A stretch of 64,000 nucleotides of DNA, from the NCBI GenBank assembly GCA_028023455.1, contig JAQFVV010000279.1, positions 124,001 through 188,000 of the forward strand, in the 5' to 3' direction. Source of the stretch: Epiperipatus broadwayi. Its lineage: Eukaryota > Onychophora > Udeonychophora > Euonychophora > Peripatidae. The notes beneath the pieces are model-generated. The model was not told where the DNA came from. It made no database searches and was given only the letters and a program-made list of their open reading frames with translations. Every line of letters begins with the position of its first letter. Within the stretch, counting starts at the first letter, position 1. The translations under genes were made by a program, and so were the position numbers. Shown here piece by piece: positions 47,276 to 59,017 of the stretch.

Positions 47276-50200
47276 TATATATACATGATATAATATCATG
47301 ATATATATATAAATTGCAGCGCCAAATATTTTTGGTTTAATGTTTTGAGATTACCATCATTGTAACTGCATATAATTAAAGTGACCTCTAGCTTCAGCAC
47401 ATGACAATACATATTAAATGCAAAAGAGGAGACATTTATTTTTATTTTTTAAATGTATTTTCATGTATTAAAGCTAGAGAAGACTGATTATATTAGTCAA
47501 TTGCATTGAGTTAATCTCAATATATATATATGGAAACAAATAATTTTAGATATAATTTTAAATTATATTATTATTTTATAATGAAATAAATGAAAGAAAA
47601 AAGAATAGTGTTATTCATTTATTTATTTACATTAACAATAAGAAGAAAGAAAAAAAAATCATTACCAACTTTTAAAAAATTGATCAAACTTTTTCTGAAT
47701 ATTATATAACATGATACAGTTTATAATAATTTTGAATACTTTTGTTTGTGTTAAGCTTCATTAGGACAAAGTATTAGATGTGAAAGTGAGAAGAATAAAA
47801 AAATGTTTAGTATAGTATGATATGTGTATATTATTCTGATTTTAATATATTATAATTAAATCGCATACACACATGTATAATAATATAAACAAATGTTGTT
47901 TTTTTATAAATATGTGTAAATTACACTCATAAACATAAATAGGTTGTAATGTATAAAAATATGTATTTCCAAAATTATTATTTAAAAGAAAATATGTATT
48001 CTATATTATGTAATACTTTATCTGCAATCAAATATTTTCAGTTAATTAATGTCTTCTAAAGAAGTATCCAATTTCTTTATAGTATATATATATTGTGCTC
48101 TTTTCTATAGGTCGGTAATAATTCATAACAGTCAATTACTAAAAAATTTTAAATTTAGAATATGTTCTTTTAATACATTAATTATATTAAGTCAATTATA
48201 TCTTTAAAGTACAATTTGAAGCTAAAGAGAATACATAGTATATAAAATCATTTAAAAATAGTTATATAAAGCTTTAAATATTGTTGCATATGGTTGTAAA
48301 AGCTGGCCATATTAAATAACACAGCTATAAATATTAAAAGTATATTTAATAAATTCGATTTTAATAGTTTAATACTGATAAGTTAATAAATACAGTGTTT
48401 AAATTTATAATCATAATTAATAGTCAAAATTAATATAGTATATTTTAAAAATAAACTTTATGATGGTGAGAATTGTATTTAATTCTATATTTTCTAAATT
48501 GTTCTTCCAAATTTTATAATTATATTATATAATATAATAAGTGTATCAATTATATAAATCTAGGCAGAGAAATAGATTGAAAATCGTCTGTCAAAGTTAT
48601 TAATCATGTGATTTTTAATGTATACTCTCACACACACTGCTTGTTTGAATTAATAACAAAGTTTAAAATATTTTAAAAGTTATATTATAGAATTGGATAG
48701 AATTATTGCCTATCATAAAAGTAAATAGTATTAAACATTAAATTAACTATCATATGTAATGTTTTAAATAATGTAATAAAGACGAATACATTCATAATAT
48801 AAAAATTAAATATTTTATTTAAATAAAAATAGATAAATTGAATATTAAGAAAGGGAATAAGTTATTAAATGTTATTTTAAAAGTTATTTTCAATGTTTAA
48901 ATAGTTTTAATAAAATAATAATTTATTTAAAAGTAATATTTTAAATAATATTTTAAGTTCATTATGTCATCATTTTTTTTATTTTCAAATATAATTCTAC
49001 TATAAACTAAAAATATGTAAATTTATTCTCAAGCTAAAGTAAGAATTAACCAATAGGAATAGGTATTCTTACAGACTATAAATATCATCGTAACTAAGTT
49101 ATCGGGGGAGATTAATAATGTATTGAAACCAAAGAAAGGTATATTAGCAGCTCTCAAAGAGATAGTATTTTTTTTTTTTTATTTTAGTCAATTTTTTTTA
49201 GTACTTTCTCATAATTTATTTGCAAAAAAAAACAAAAAAAAAACTAATTGATAATTTTTAACAGTAACTTGCAAAAAAGAGAGTGTAAACTAAAAAAATA
49301 TTTTAATAATTTCGTTTAACATGCTTTGTTAAATTTTTAAAGTTCCTTTATCAGTCATATTTTATCTAAAAGTTTAACCTAAACTACGCAATAAAAAATG
49401 GATATACTATGAAATAAAATGGATATAAATTGTAATACTGAAGAAATATTTGAAATATTTATTGATACAGCTTTATTTATGCATAACCGGAGAATTTTTT
49501 GGTACATAAAAAAAAAAACCACAGCACGAACATCATACGGATTCTAATGAAAAAATTGGAGACGCATTATTATTTATAAGCTTATTCAAGATTTATTTTT
49601 AAATGAAAATAAGATAATTATATATTGCATGAATTATTTTATATAATATGATATTCAAAGGAGTAAAATGTTATATCCTTTCTAAAGGTAACATTTTTAA
49701 AAAAATATTTTCGAGTGCAAAATTTAAGAAAGAACCCAGGAGATTATGTTATAGAAGCATTTTTGATATTAAAATATCTGTTCTTAGAATTATTTAAAAT
49801 GTATTTGGAAAAGATTTGTTCAAAAGTACTTGAAGTTTTATTTTAAAAGAGATTTATAAAAAATACCAAACGAAAGTTTAAATGTATCAAGAAGGAAACA
49901 TAGATAAAAAGTGAACACATAGATGAATAAAAAAAATGGATCCATGGAATACAAATAGTACTTAAAAGTTTATCAAATATTTTTAAAGTTAAATTAGATG
50001 GATTGATACATCGGATACCAGAGAATATTGGTAGAGAAGATTAAGAAGCTTCATGGGATTAATTAATATTATGATTTAATAATTATCGTCTTAAATACTA
50101 AAACCAAGGATTATTTTCTATAAATTTTACTAAATGGATTAATAATTATTTTTATTTTAAACTTTAACGCGCTTAGAGGAGAACATTTTTAAAAAACTCT

Positions 50201-53065
50201 AGAGAAAATAATAAACATTTTGGACTTATCAGGAACTATCGTCAAGAAAATATGTAACTATAGTTTCGATTCCTTTTATTTTGTTAACCTAGTTTAAATC
50301 TAAATTTTTTATATAAGATTAGGAAAAACATAAAAACATTAATTTATTAATATTAAAATTTTATAATATAACAATCTACGAATTTAGCTAAAAATATTTT
50401 AATATAAAGTGTATGGGTATGAATTTTTTTTTTTTATATCTGCAATACTCAAGTGGACAAAGGAAGCTTACTGAACACAATGTCTAGATAAAGGTTATTG
50501 GTAATAATAATAACTATTGATAATTTATAATGTATATATTTTTTTGTTTTCTTTAGATCATCCATAAATTGGAAGAATGAAGTGTAAAAGTTTTTTACTT
50601 ATATGTACCGCATTTCATACAACATTTTAAAAAACATTATGAGATAGGATTAATTTGAAAATATGCATACGATGATTATTTTTTCATTAGTAATATAATC
50701 CAACATAACAAATAATTATGTGATTCTTTTAAAATTTTCATGTCATTGGATATTCAAATATTGTCTAAGTAGATTGTATATGATTAGACATATAGAATAA
50801 TGAAGTGAGCAACTTTTCTTATGGGATAGTAAGATTGTTTAACTATTAATGAATTTTATTTATTGTTTTTGTAAATGCAGATAGTTATTTATCGATGTAA
50901 GATGTGGAAAATCTTGAGAAATAGTGTTGAGATAGTGGCTTGGAAGTACTTAGTGAACAGGAAACCAAGATGATGTATTTTTTTAAAAAATAGGATGTTA
51001 TAAGGAATGGAAATAATATTTAGTCTTTATGTGAATATCAGCATAGTTAACATAGCCCTATGACTGATACACATTTTATTTAGACAGTGTTTATATTTCT
51101 TTAAATATTTGATGTTCTAATAAAGCTGAAGAAATAGCTTTAACATTGTCCCTGTACTAGAGGATATTAGGCAGGTAAATGCCATACTTCTTCACACTGT
51201 ACCATGATTTTGAGGTATATTAAGAGTAATACTCTAGCTTTCTTCCTTAATCCTATGCATCTGTTTTTGCCATCTTTATTTCATGTAAATGCATCGTTCA
51301 GTAAGATATATTTAAGAGAAATGATAAATAATTTAGAACTTAGGTTATGCTATCGTTTTTTGGATAAGATTAGTTTATTTGCTTATAAGGAGCAGAATAT
51401 TGAAGATCCAAAGTATCCTAAGGAAAGAAAAGAATCATAGAATATATTTTGAATTTTATTTCGGAAATGAAATATAAACTTTTTAAAATAAAGTATCTAA
51501 ACAAAGATATTTTCTTTAAAGTGATAATGATTTTAAATGCTTTAGTATTATTTTTTAAGAGAAAAATAAGTATTGCATATTTTAAAATACAATAGTACAA
51601 AGTAAATTATGTAAACAATATGCATAGTATATTTTTTGTTTATTGATTAACAGAGATATATTGATGATTACACTTATATCATACTAAAGTATGGCTTAAA
51701 GAAAAATATATTATGATTAGTAAACATTGTGTGATAAATACTAAAATCTAGTACTGAATTTTGGATAATATTTGTGTAACTTCTTTGACTTTGCAAGATG
51801 AAATTTTTTTTAATATTTTGAGAAATCCATACTCATTATAAAATTTTGTTTTCTATAGAATGTTTTTCTAAGTATGCATTTTTAAAATCAGATAGTTTAA
51901 TAATATTAAGAATAAAATGCTGTTGCTAACAAAGTAGATAAATATATTTGTAATAAGTTAACCATAATGAAAAACCAAATAGTAACATTTTTTAAAAATT
52001 TTGTCCTAAATTTAAATAAAGATGTAATTGAAATATAAATATTTTTTTTTATAACCCGGTAGATCAAACTGTAAAGTAAAAACGTTAAGGATATCTACTG
52101 TAAATAGTGTGAATAAATTGTTTATTTATTTGTTGTTAGTAATAAACTTTGTTAAATTTTGTTATTTCAAAAATTTTGTGTCCGAGTTATTTATTTCTCT
52201 ACATCACTGCATGAAATCATGATATATGCATAATAATTGAAACAAATATATAATTTTGCACAAAAGATAAATAGAGAATTATTTTAAGAATTTTAAATAT
52301 TTTATTGGTATTCATTATAATTAGATAATCATAATCTTACATTATTTTATTGGTCATAAATCAGTTATCACAATATTATATTAAATTATACGCTATCAGT
52401 TGCCACACATATTTTGTTTGTCAGATTATCATATGCTACCACATATTTATTTATTATATTCATGAAGATAAAAGATTATATAAAATTATTTTATTATTTT
52501 ATTATGGTAATAAAAATATAACGAAAAGAAAAGATATCCAGTAGTAATTAAACAATGAAGAATATTATTATTGTTATTTATTATTTTTAGTTTCAGTGTA
52601 GTAGATTATGACATAAAATCCCTTCTCATATTTTACTACCATATTTTTATTAACTTAGAATAAACTTTATGAACCTGATATTATTTTATTTGAGCTAGAT
52701 TATTACAAATAAAAGATTAAAATTTAATTATTAGTTTAATCTTAGTGAGTAGAAGTTATTAAAGTCGTAAGAATACTATGAGTTTGTTATTTGAAATAGT
52801 AATAAAGGGGTGATAGTGTTCTTATGCCATTGAGGTAGTATCCTGTGGGATATTTGCTCAATGTAATCTATCTTGTCACCTGTATTTTCACTTCAAGTCT
52901 CATGAAAATATTAAATATTTATTTAATTTATTTTTATAAACTGAACCTTATTCGTATTTTAAATTTGAGCTAGTGAAATATTTTGATTTTAATGCTGAAT
53001 ATTTTAGTTATTAATTATTAACTGAGATAAAACCCATTTTATTTTATATCATATACTATTCTGAA
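47276..53065. other. Long, very A+T-rich stretch
   Basis: 5.8 kb with no recognised gene, RNA gene or repeat on either strand. The ORF at 51204-51440 (with YLREMINNLELRLCYRFLDK) has somewhat more balanced residues but no recognised family; a short decayed exon cannot be excluded. Confidence 0.45.
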
Positions 53066-53099
53066 GTGAGGATGCATGAAGGCAAGGTCAGATTATGGC

Positions 53100-53169
53100 A
53101 TGCCAACTTTAGGAGCTCAAGATGTGTTAGTAAGGGCATCAGATTCAACCAACAGAAGGTCAGATTTAT
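53100..53169 (+). repeat. tRNA-derived SINE-like unit
   Basis: AGCTCAAGATGTGTTAG, GGCATCAGATTCAACCAACA and GAAGGTC follow the order of D arm, anticodon arm and variable region of a tRNA. Box B is lost and the unit runs into (TA)n. Confidence 0.45.

Positions 53170-53243
<74 letters not shown>
53170..53243. repeat. (TA)n microsatellite
   Basis: About 74 bases of TA, directly after the tRNA-like unit. ORFs across it encode poly(IY) and are artefacts. Confidence 0.9.
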
Positions 53244-53246
<3 letters not shown>

Positions 53247-53879
53247 CATGAGGTTATACCATGTATAAGTTTTCTATGTAAAAAAAAATTCTGCCCAGTA
53301 CACAAAGCATTCTATTTAATTTGTTAAATTCTTCAACAAGGTCTTCATCCACTGAAACAGATAATTACATCAATGAATTAGTTTACAAATGCTTCAAGAA
53401 AATCACATTTATTTTTGTTAAGACAAAGGTGTAATGAAAAACTGTTATAACTCAAGAATAACAAGATTGGATGTGAATTAAAGACTGTAAAACTAAAGAC
53501 AGTAAATACATTTTTATTAATCTACTTCATATTCTGATTGGACAACCATCAAATATGCATATGAATGAAAGGTCTTTAATTTATGCATAATCTCATTATT
53601 ATTTGACTCACATTTCTTTATTACAATCTAGCCTTGACAAAATAAATGTGATTTCATAAAAATTCTGCAAACATAATTCAGCAAAAAAGTGCTGGATGAG
53701 GATGAAAAATATCAAGATTATAAATAGGATTTATATTTTCATATACATATATTAATGTAAAAAATGCTAAAACAGAGGTTAAATATAAATTTTTGGAAGA
53801 TTTATTGTACTAAGTATACTTTCAATGCATTCATATCATATTTATGCTTAGTCTTCTGAGAATATATATATGTGCAAAA
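53244..53879. other. A+T-rich stretch
   Basis: No gene recognised. Confidence 0.45.
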
Positions 53880-53934
53880 CCATAAAACAATACAATACTA
53901 GATTAAATCCAAAATTGTACCCAAATACTTACAT

Positions 53935-53972
53935 GACCATGGTTTCATCTACTACAAATAGATCTTCTCAAG
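53935..53972 (-). ncRNA. Hammerhead-like 3' motif of PLE C, left copy
   Basis: Minus strand: CTTGAGAAG, then ATCTA-TTTGTAG-TAGAT (five-pair hairpin), GAAA, CCATGG, TC. The GAAAC...GTC half fits a hammerhead with minimal stem III; the first box does not match CUGAUGA. Confidence 0.4.
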
Positions 53973-54191
53973 TAAAAATCAAACTAAAGGAAATAACAAA
54001 TATATATACACACAAAAACAAACCTTCCCATAATTCATTTCAAAATCCACCCTCTCTTAATATTAAAAGAAGTCTTCATAAGATTGATAGCCTCATACTC
54101 AAGAAGATTTATCATAAAAGTCTCCTTTATTCTTTTTTTCAACTCATTTTTTTCATAAAAAATAACTGAAGCATTGTTAAACAATATTTTA

Positions 54192-54780
54192 TCACCTGTA
54201 TTCAACATTTAAATCTAAAAACTTTAATTTTACAAAATCAAAACTACCCCCCTCAATTGCAAAGTTAATACTAGAATCAAAAGCATTCAATCCACATAAA
54301 AACTCTTCTAATTTCTCTTTTTGAATAACAAACAAACAATCATCAACATACGTAACAAATAATTTTATAGAACATGAAAACAGATTAATAACACTACACT
54401 CCAAATAATCAATATTGACAGCACACATCAATGGAGAAATAACATAACCAATAACCCAACCCTCTCTAATCTTATAAAACACATCATTAGACATAAAATA
54501 TATTGAATCCTTTAACGGCAAAGCAAATCATGAAAAACCTTAATCTTACCTGCAGAAAAACATTTCAATTTTTTTAAAATTGAAAGAAAAACATCAATAC
54601 TTTTTAATCTATTAATCGATTGGTACATATTTTCAATGTCTAAACTACCAAAAACACAATCATCATCCAAAACAAACCCATTTTTTTTCTTAAAAGCTTC
54701 AAAAGAAAAAGAAACACAAAATTTACCTAATTTTATATAATCCTTAAAATATCTTATGATAAAAATTTATATAATCCTTA
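54192..54780 (-). pseudogene. PLE C left copy, reverse transcriptase
   Basis: The open part (54192-54521) contains REGWVIGYVISPLMCAVNI at the motif B position, the catalytic box YVDDCLFVIQ, and VKLKFLDLNV. Further toward the centre, in other frames, are RYFKDYIK, SLDIENMYQSINR (motif A aspartate kept) and IDVFLS. Frameshifts around an A-rich run near 54560-54590 break the ORF. The N-terminal domain is absent. Five residues differ from the right copy over 109 aligned. Confidence 0.8.
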
Positions 54781-54800
54781 AAATATCTTATAATAAATTT

Positions 54801-55391
54801 TGATAAATATCAAAATTTATTATAAGATATTTTAAGGATTATATAAAATTAGGTCAATTTTGTGTTTCTTCTTCTTTTGAAGCTTTTAAGAAAATAAATG
54901 GTTTTGTTTTGGATGATGATTGTGTTTATGGTAGTTTAGACATTGAAAATATGTACCAATCGATTAATAGATTAAAAAGTATTGATGTTTTTCTTTCAAT
55001 TTAAAAAAAAATTGAAATGTTTTTCTGCAGGTAAGATTAAGGTTTTTCATGATTTGCTTTGCCGTTAAAGGATTCAATATATTTTATGTCTAATGATGTG
55101 TTTTATAAGATTAGAGAGGGTTGGGTTATTGGTTATGTTATTTCTACATTGATGTGTGCTGTCAATATTGATTATTTGGAGTGTAGTGTTATTAATCTGT
55201 TTTCATGTTTTATAAAATTATTTGTTAGGTATGTTGATGATTGTTTGTTTGTTATTCAGAAAGAGAAATTAGAAGAGTTCTTATGTGGATTGAATGCTTT
55301 TGATTCTAGTATTAACTTTACAATTGAGGGGGGTTGTTTTGATTTTGTAAAATTAAAGTTTTTAGATTTAAATGTTGAATACAGGTCATAA
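54801..55391 (+). pseudogene. PLE C right copy, reverse transcriptase
   Basis: The centre-proximal frame reads RYFKDYIKLGQFCVSSSF and SLDIENMYQSINR; after stops (near 55004) the frame 55059-55391 continues with REGWVIGYVISTLMCAVNI and RYVDDCLFVIQ. The arginine before the catalytic box is kept here and is threonine in the left copy. It ends at a stop directly after the internal deletion, which shifts the frame relative to the GIY-YIG remnant. Confidence 0.8.
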
Positions 55392-55545
55392 AATATTGTT
55401 TAACAATGCTTCGGTTATTTTTTATGAAAAGAATGAGTTAAAAAGAAGAATAAAAGAGACTTTGTTGATAAATCTTCTTGATTCTGAGGCTATCAATCTT
55501 ATGAAGACTTCTTTTGATATTAAGGGAAGGTGGAGTTTGAAATGA
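55376..55545 (+). pseudogene. PLE C right copy, GIY-YIG C-terminal remnant
   Basis: The frame reads NTGHKILFNN, VIFYEKNELKRRIKETLL and LDSEAINLMKTSFDIKG, the last third of the GIY-YIG domain (compare PLE A right copy). The catalytic GIY and YIG strands fall in the deletion. Confidence 0.7.
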
Positions 55546-55605
55546 ATTATGTGAAGGTTTGTTTTTGTGTATGTATATTTTTTATTTCCTTTAGTTTGAT
55601 TTTCA

Positions 55606-55643
55606 CTTGAGAAGGTCTATTTGTAGTAGATGAAAGCATGGTC
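55606..55643 (+). ncRNA. Hammerhead-like 3' motif of PLE C, right copy
   Basis: CTTGAGAAG, hairpin GTCTA-TTTGTAG-TAGAT, GAAAG, CATG, GTC. Same as the left copy with one change after GAAA. Confidence 0.4.
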
Positions 55644-55818
55644 ATGTAAGGAATTTGGTAAAATTTTGGATTTAATATAGTATTGTATTGTTTTATGGTT
55701 TTGCATTTTTATTTCTGCTAGTATAGTGTTAGGCAGGTTTGATTTTGATATATATATATATAAAATACATATTTTTGCGGGTTCATCCATGTTAAAAAAT
55801 TTTAAATATTAATAGTCC

Positions 55819-55850
55819 GACGTTTTGACTTGGTCACACAAGTCATCCAG
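55819..55850 (-). ncRNA. Hammerhead-like 3' motif of PLE B, left copy
   Basis: Minus strand: CTGGATGA (one extra base relative to CTGATGA), hairpin GACTTG-TGTGAC-CAAGTC, then AAAAC and GTC. The G of GAAA is A here. Confidence 0.4.
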
Positions 55851-55896
55851 TGGGTGATAAAAGGTAGAGTTCCACCAATAGCAAAAATGTTTAAAT

Positions 55897-57890
55897 TTAA
55901 GAATGTTTTTTAAAAAAATCTTTCCAAATAGGAGGAAGTTTGCATGTATCATCCAGCTTATTGATACAATATGGCCTTTTAAGTATTTCAATGGCTTCTC
56001 TAATTTTACACTGGTAGAGATTATCACATTTGGATATGATCCTGGTACTAGAAAAAACAATTTTATGACCTGAATCTATAATATGGAATGAGAGTGCTGA
56101 TGTTGATGAGTGTTGTTTAACTGCATTAGCATGCTCATCTCTCCTAACACTGATGCGATGATTACTCATACCTATGTAAGAAGCTTTACAATTTTTACAT
56201 GAGATTTGATAAACACCATGAGATTCAAGAGGGATTGAATCCTTAGGCTTGGTTATTATATTGCTGATCTTTTGATGAGTAGAAAATGCTGTATCTATAT
56301 TATAGCGTTTTAATATATGTCCAATACTGTCTGTAGTTCCTTTTACATATGGAACACAAATCCTAATAGCTGATTTATCATCTTTTTGTTTCCTATTTTG
56401 TCCATTTTGGGCTTGAAATAAGGCTTTTTTTATAAATTTATAATTATAACTATTTGCTAATAAAACACTATTAATATGATTTATTTCTTCTTTCAGATGT
56501 GACTTATCTGAAAGGTTAATTGCTCTATTTAAAAGAGTTTTGGCTACAGAAACAATATGAGTTGGGTGATGATGAGAATGTAAATATCTGTCCGTGTGTG
56601 TATTCTTTCTGTAAATCAAAAAAGTTAAACTATTTGGTGTTCTGGTGACGAGAACATCAAGAAAAGGGAGTTTTTCATCAGACTCTGTCTCCATTGTAAA
56701 TTTAATATGAGGATGCATATTATTTAAATGTAAGAAAAAAATCATCAAATTTATTTTTTCCATGTTGCCATATGACAAAAGTGTCATCTATGTATCTGAG
56801 CCAAATGAGAGATTTTAATGATGATGATTCTAAAGCATGAGTTTCTATATTTTCCATGAATAAATCAGCTATTACTCCTGAGATAGGTGAGCCCATAGGA
56901 GTACCAAAAACTTGTCTGTAATGCTGTCCATTGTATACAAAATACGTGTTTAAGAGACAATGTTTAATCAAAGCAACAATATGGTCTGGTAAATTGCAAC
57001 GTTGTGAGATTATATTTAAAGCTTCATCAATTGGAATGTTTGTAAACAAAGACACAACATCAAAACTGACCAGAATGTCATTAGAATTAATTTTTAAACT
57101 TTTTAAAACAGAAATAAAATGAAAAGAGTTTTTAATATATGATTTAATAGATGGAATTGTAGGTTTAATGAAATCTGATAAATATCTAGCTAAAATATGA
57201 GTTGGAGATCCTATTGCACTTACTAGGGGTGCATCTGGTTTGTGAATTTTGGGAAGTCCATAAAATTTTGGACAGACACAAGATTTTTCACGAGGGATTA
57301 TTATATTTTTTATCTCTGTTTCAATAGGCGATTTATTAATAATAGCTTTTGTTGTTTTTTCCAAATACGTAGTATGATCTCTTTTTGATAGTTTATAAGT
57401 TTTATCATTAAGCAGATCTAAAATTTTATTGTGGTAAATGTCACGATCCATAACAACTGTGGCATTACCTTTATCAGCTGGAAGTACAACAATTGATTTG
57501 TCCAATTTTAAATTATTTAAGGCTTGTCTTTCTTTTTTTGAAATATTATTTTTAGGAAGCTTAGCTTTTTTAAAAAATATTGAAAATCTCTGCTCTAGCC
57601 AAATCATCTGAAGAAAAATCTATTTTATCAAGAGCTGATTCAACATTACAAACAATTTTCTCAAAAGGTATCCGGGAAGGTGTTAAAGCAAAATTAAAAC
57701 CTTTTTCTAAAACCGAAACTTCATCTGTAGAGAGGGCTTTCTTAGATAAATTATAAATGGTTTTTTTTTTTTGGATACATAATGTTTGGTGACTGTGTTC
57801 TAATTAGCATTTGTAATTTTTTCTTTTGCTTTGCTGTTACAAACTCCGAATCTTTAATCGATCTAAAATTTGCAATACGATCAAAACTAG
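55897..57890 (-). pseudogene. PLE B left copy, RT-GIY-YIG protein (two or three frameshifts)
   Basis: N-terminal part (57610-57890): NFRSIKDSEFVTAKQKK and LNFALTPSRIPFEKIVCNV, typical of PLEs. Next frame (57607-56720): LPADKGNATVV (residues 42-52), YGLPKIHKP (116-124), FDVVSLFTNIP (182-192, catalytic Asp), FGTPMGSPIS (234-243) and YIDDTF (272-277). A seven-base A run near 56740 shifts to the last frame (56787-55897): KLPFLDVLVTR (39-49), IYRKNTHTDRY (58-68), then CKNC (197-200) in the GIY-YIG domain with GVY at 191-193, YIG at 204-206 and the helix REAIEIL. All catalytic residues of both enzymes are readable; only homopolymer frameshifts disable it. It encodes a reverse transcriptase that primes from a nicked target. 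Confidence 0.85.
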
Positions 57891-57900
57891 TCCACAGTAA

Positions 57901-57908
57901 AGGATGTA
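57901..57908. repeat. Junction of PLE pair B
   Basis: The N-terminal region of the left copy meets the middle of the RT domain of the right copy (WQHGKNK position) with no visible spacer. Confidence 0.7.
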
Positions 57909-58830
57909 TGGCAACATGGAAAAAATAAATTGGATGATTTTTTCTTACATTTAATTAATATGCATCCTCATATTAAATTTACAATGAAGACAGAGTCAGA
58001 TGGAAAACTCCCTTTTCTTGATGTTCTAGTCACCAGAACACCAAATAGTTTAACTTTTTCGATTTACAGAAAGAATACACACACGGACAGATATTTACAT
58101 TTACATTCTCATCCTCACCCAACTCAGATAGTTTCTGTAGCCAAAACTCTTTTAAATAGAGCAATTAATCTTTCAGATAATTCACATCTGAAATAAGAAA
58201 TAAATCATATTAATAATGTTTTATTAGCAAATAGTTATAATTATAAATTTATAAAAAAAAAAAACTTATTTCAAGCCCAAAATGGACAAAATAGGAAACA
58301 AAAAGATGATAAATCAGCTATTAGGATTTGTGTTTCATATGTAAAAGGAACTACATACAGTATTGGACGTATATTAAAACACTATAATGTAGATACAACA
58401 TTTTCTACTCATCAAAAGATTAGCAATATAATAACCAAGCCTAAGGATTCAATCCCTCTTGAATCTCATGGTGTTTATCAAATCTCATGTAAAAATTGTA
58501 AAGCTTCTTACATAGGTATGAGTAATTGTCGCATCAGTGTTAGGAGAGATGAGCATGCTAATGAAGTTAAACAAAACTCGTCAACATCAGCACTCTCACT
58601 CCATACTATAGATTCAGGTCATAAAATTGATTTTTATAGTACCAGGATCATATCCAGATGTGATAATCTCTACCAGTGCAAAATTAGAGAAGCCATTGAG
58701 ATACTTAAAAGGCCAGATTGAATCAATAAGAGAGATGATACATGCAAACTTCCTCCTATTTGGAAAGATTTAAAAAAAAAAAACATTCTTAAATTTAAAC
58801 ATTTTTGCTATTGGTGGAACTTTTAAAGTT
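57909..58830 (+). pseudogene. PLE B right copy, RT C-terminus and GIY-YIG
   Basis: 57930-58196 encodes KLPFLDVLVTR and IYRKNTHTDRY, ending at TAA in HLK. Later frames give RICVSYVKGT (near 58325), GVYQISCKNCK with YIGMSN (58470-58530) and, in 58518-58721, ISVRRDEHANEV, LHTIDSGHKIDF and REAIEILKRP. The catalytic half of RT is missing, so it cannot be active. Several residues differ from the left copy. Confidence 0.75.
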
Positions 58831-58884
58831 TATTCAAATCAGTGATTGTAGCCCTCTACAACTGTCTTTCTATCTTTTATCACC

Positions 58885-58919
58885 CAGTGGATGACTTTGT
58901 GTGACCAAGTCGAAACGTC
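58885..58919 (+). ncRNA. Hammerhead-like 3' motif of PLE B, right copy
   Basis: GTGGATGA, hairpin GACTTTG-TGTGAC-CAAGTC, GAAAC, GTC. GAAA is intact here, while the first box differs from CTGATGA. Confidence 0.4.
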
Positions 58920-58993
58920 GGACTATTAAAACACGGATGAACCCACAAAATATGTATTTTATATATGCAACCCGTGAAAATCTTAGTTTCAAC

Positions 58994-59017
58994 ATATATA
59001 TATATATATATATATAT
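58994..59017. repeat. (TA)n microsatellite
   Basis: Short TA run at the 3' boundary of PLE B. Confidence 0.8.

Larger units (their letters stand above)
53880..54800 (-). mobile_element. Penelope-like element C, left copy
   Basis: Minus-strand half of a nearly perfect 1.8 kb palindrome. From the centre outward: RT N-part (54530-54780), RT core (54192-54521), a GIY-YIG remnant (about 54040-54180) and the 3' end with a hammerhead-like motif (53935-53972). Near the centre a 35-base segment (TTTATATAATCCTTAAAATA and on) is duplicated in tandem on this side only. Confidence 0.8.
54801..55690 (+). mobile_element. Penelope-like element C, right copy
   Basis: Plus-strand half of the palindrome, with the same content in the same order and ends. 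Both copies carry the same internal deletion between RT and GIY-YIG, so one was copied from the other, or both from one deleted parent. Confidence 0.8.
55780..57900 (-). mobile_element. Penelope-like element B, left copy (near full length)
   Basis: The most complete PLE in the window, from N-terminal domain (about 57610-57890) through RT and GIY-YIG to the 3' end with a hammerhead-like motif (55819-55850). The 3' end abuts a (TA)n run near 55750. Joined 5' to 5' with a truncated copy starting at 57905. Confidence 0.85.
57909..58980 (+). mobile_element. Penelope-like element B, right copy, 5'-truncated
   Basis: Begins just after the YIDD box of RT and keeps the thumb region, linker, GIY-YIG domain and 3' end. 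Several stops and small indels separate the frames. Its 3' end carries about 50 bases absent from the left copy (58825-58875) before the hammerhead-like motif. A (TA)n run follows at 58994-59017. Confidence 0.85.

Noticed and set aside
51204-51440. 78-residue ORF as a conserved small protein
   Set aside because: Composition is slightly more protein-like than its neighbours, but there are no motifs, start context or splice signals to support it.
53066-53327. Two overlapping ORFs with long poly-IY stretches
   Set aside because: They read through the (TA)n microsatellite; there is no other protein-like content.
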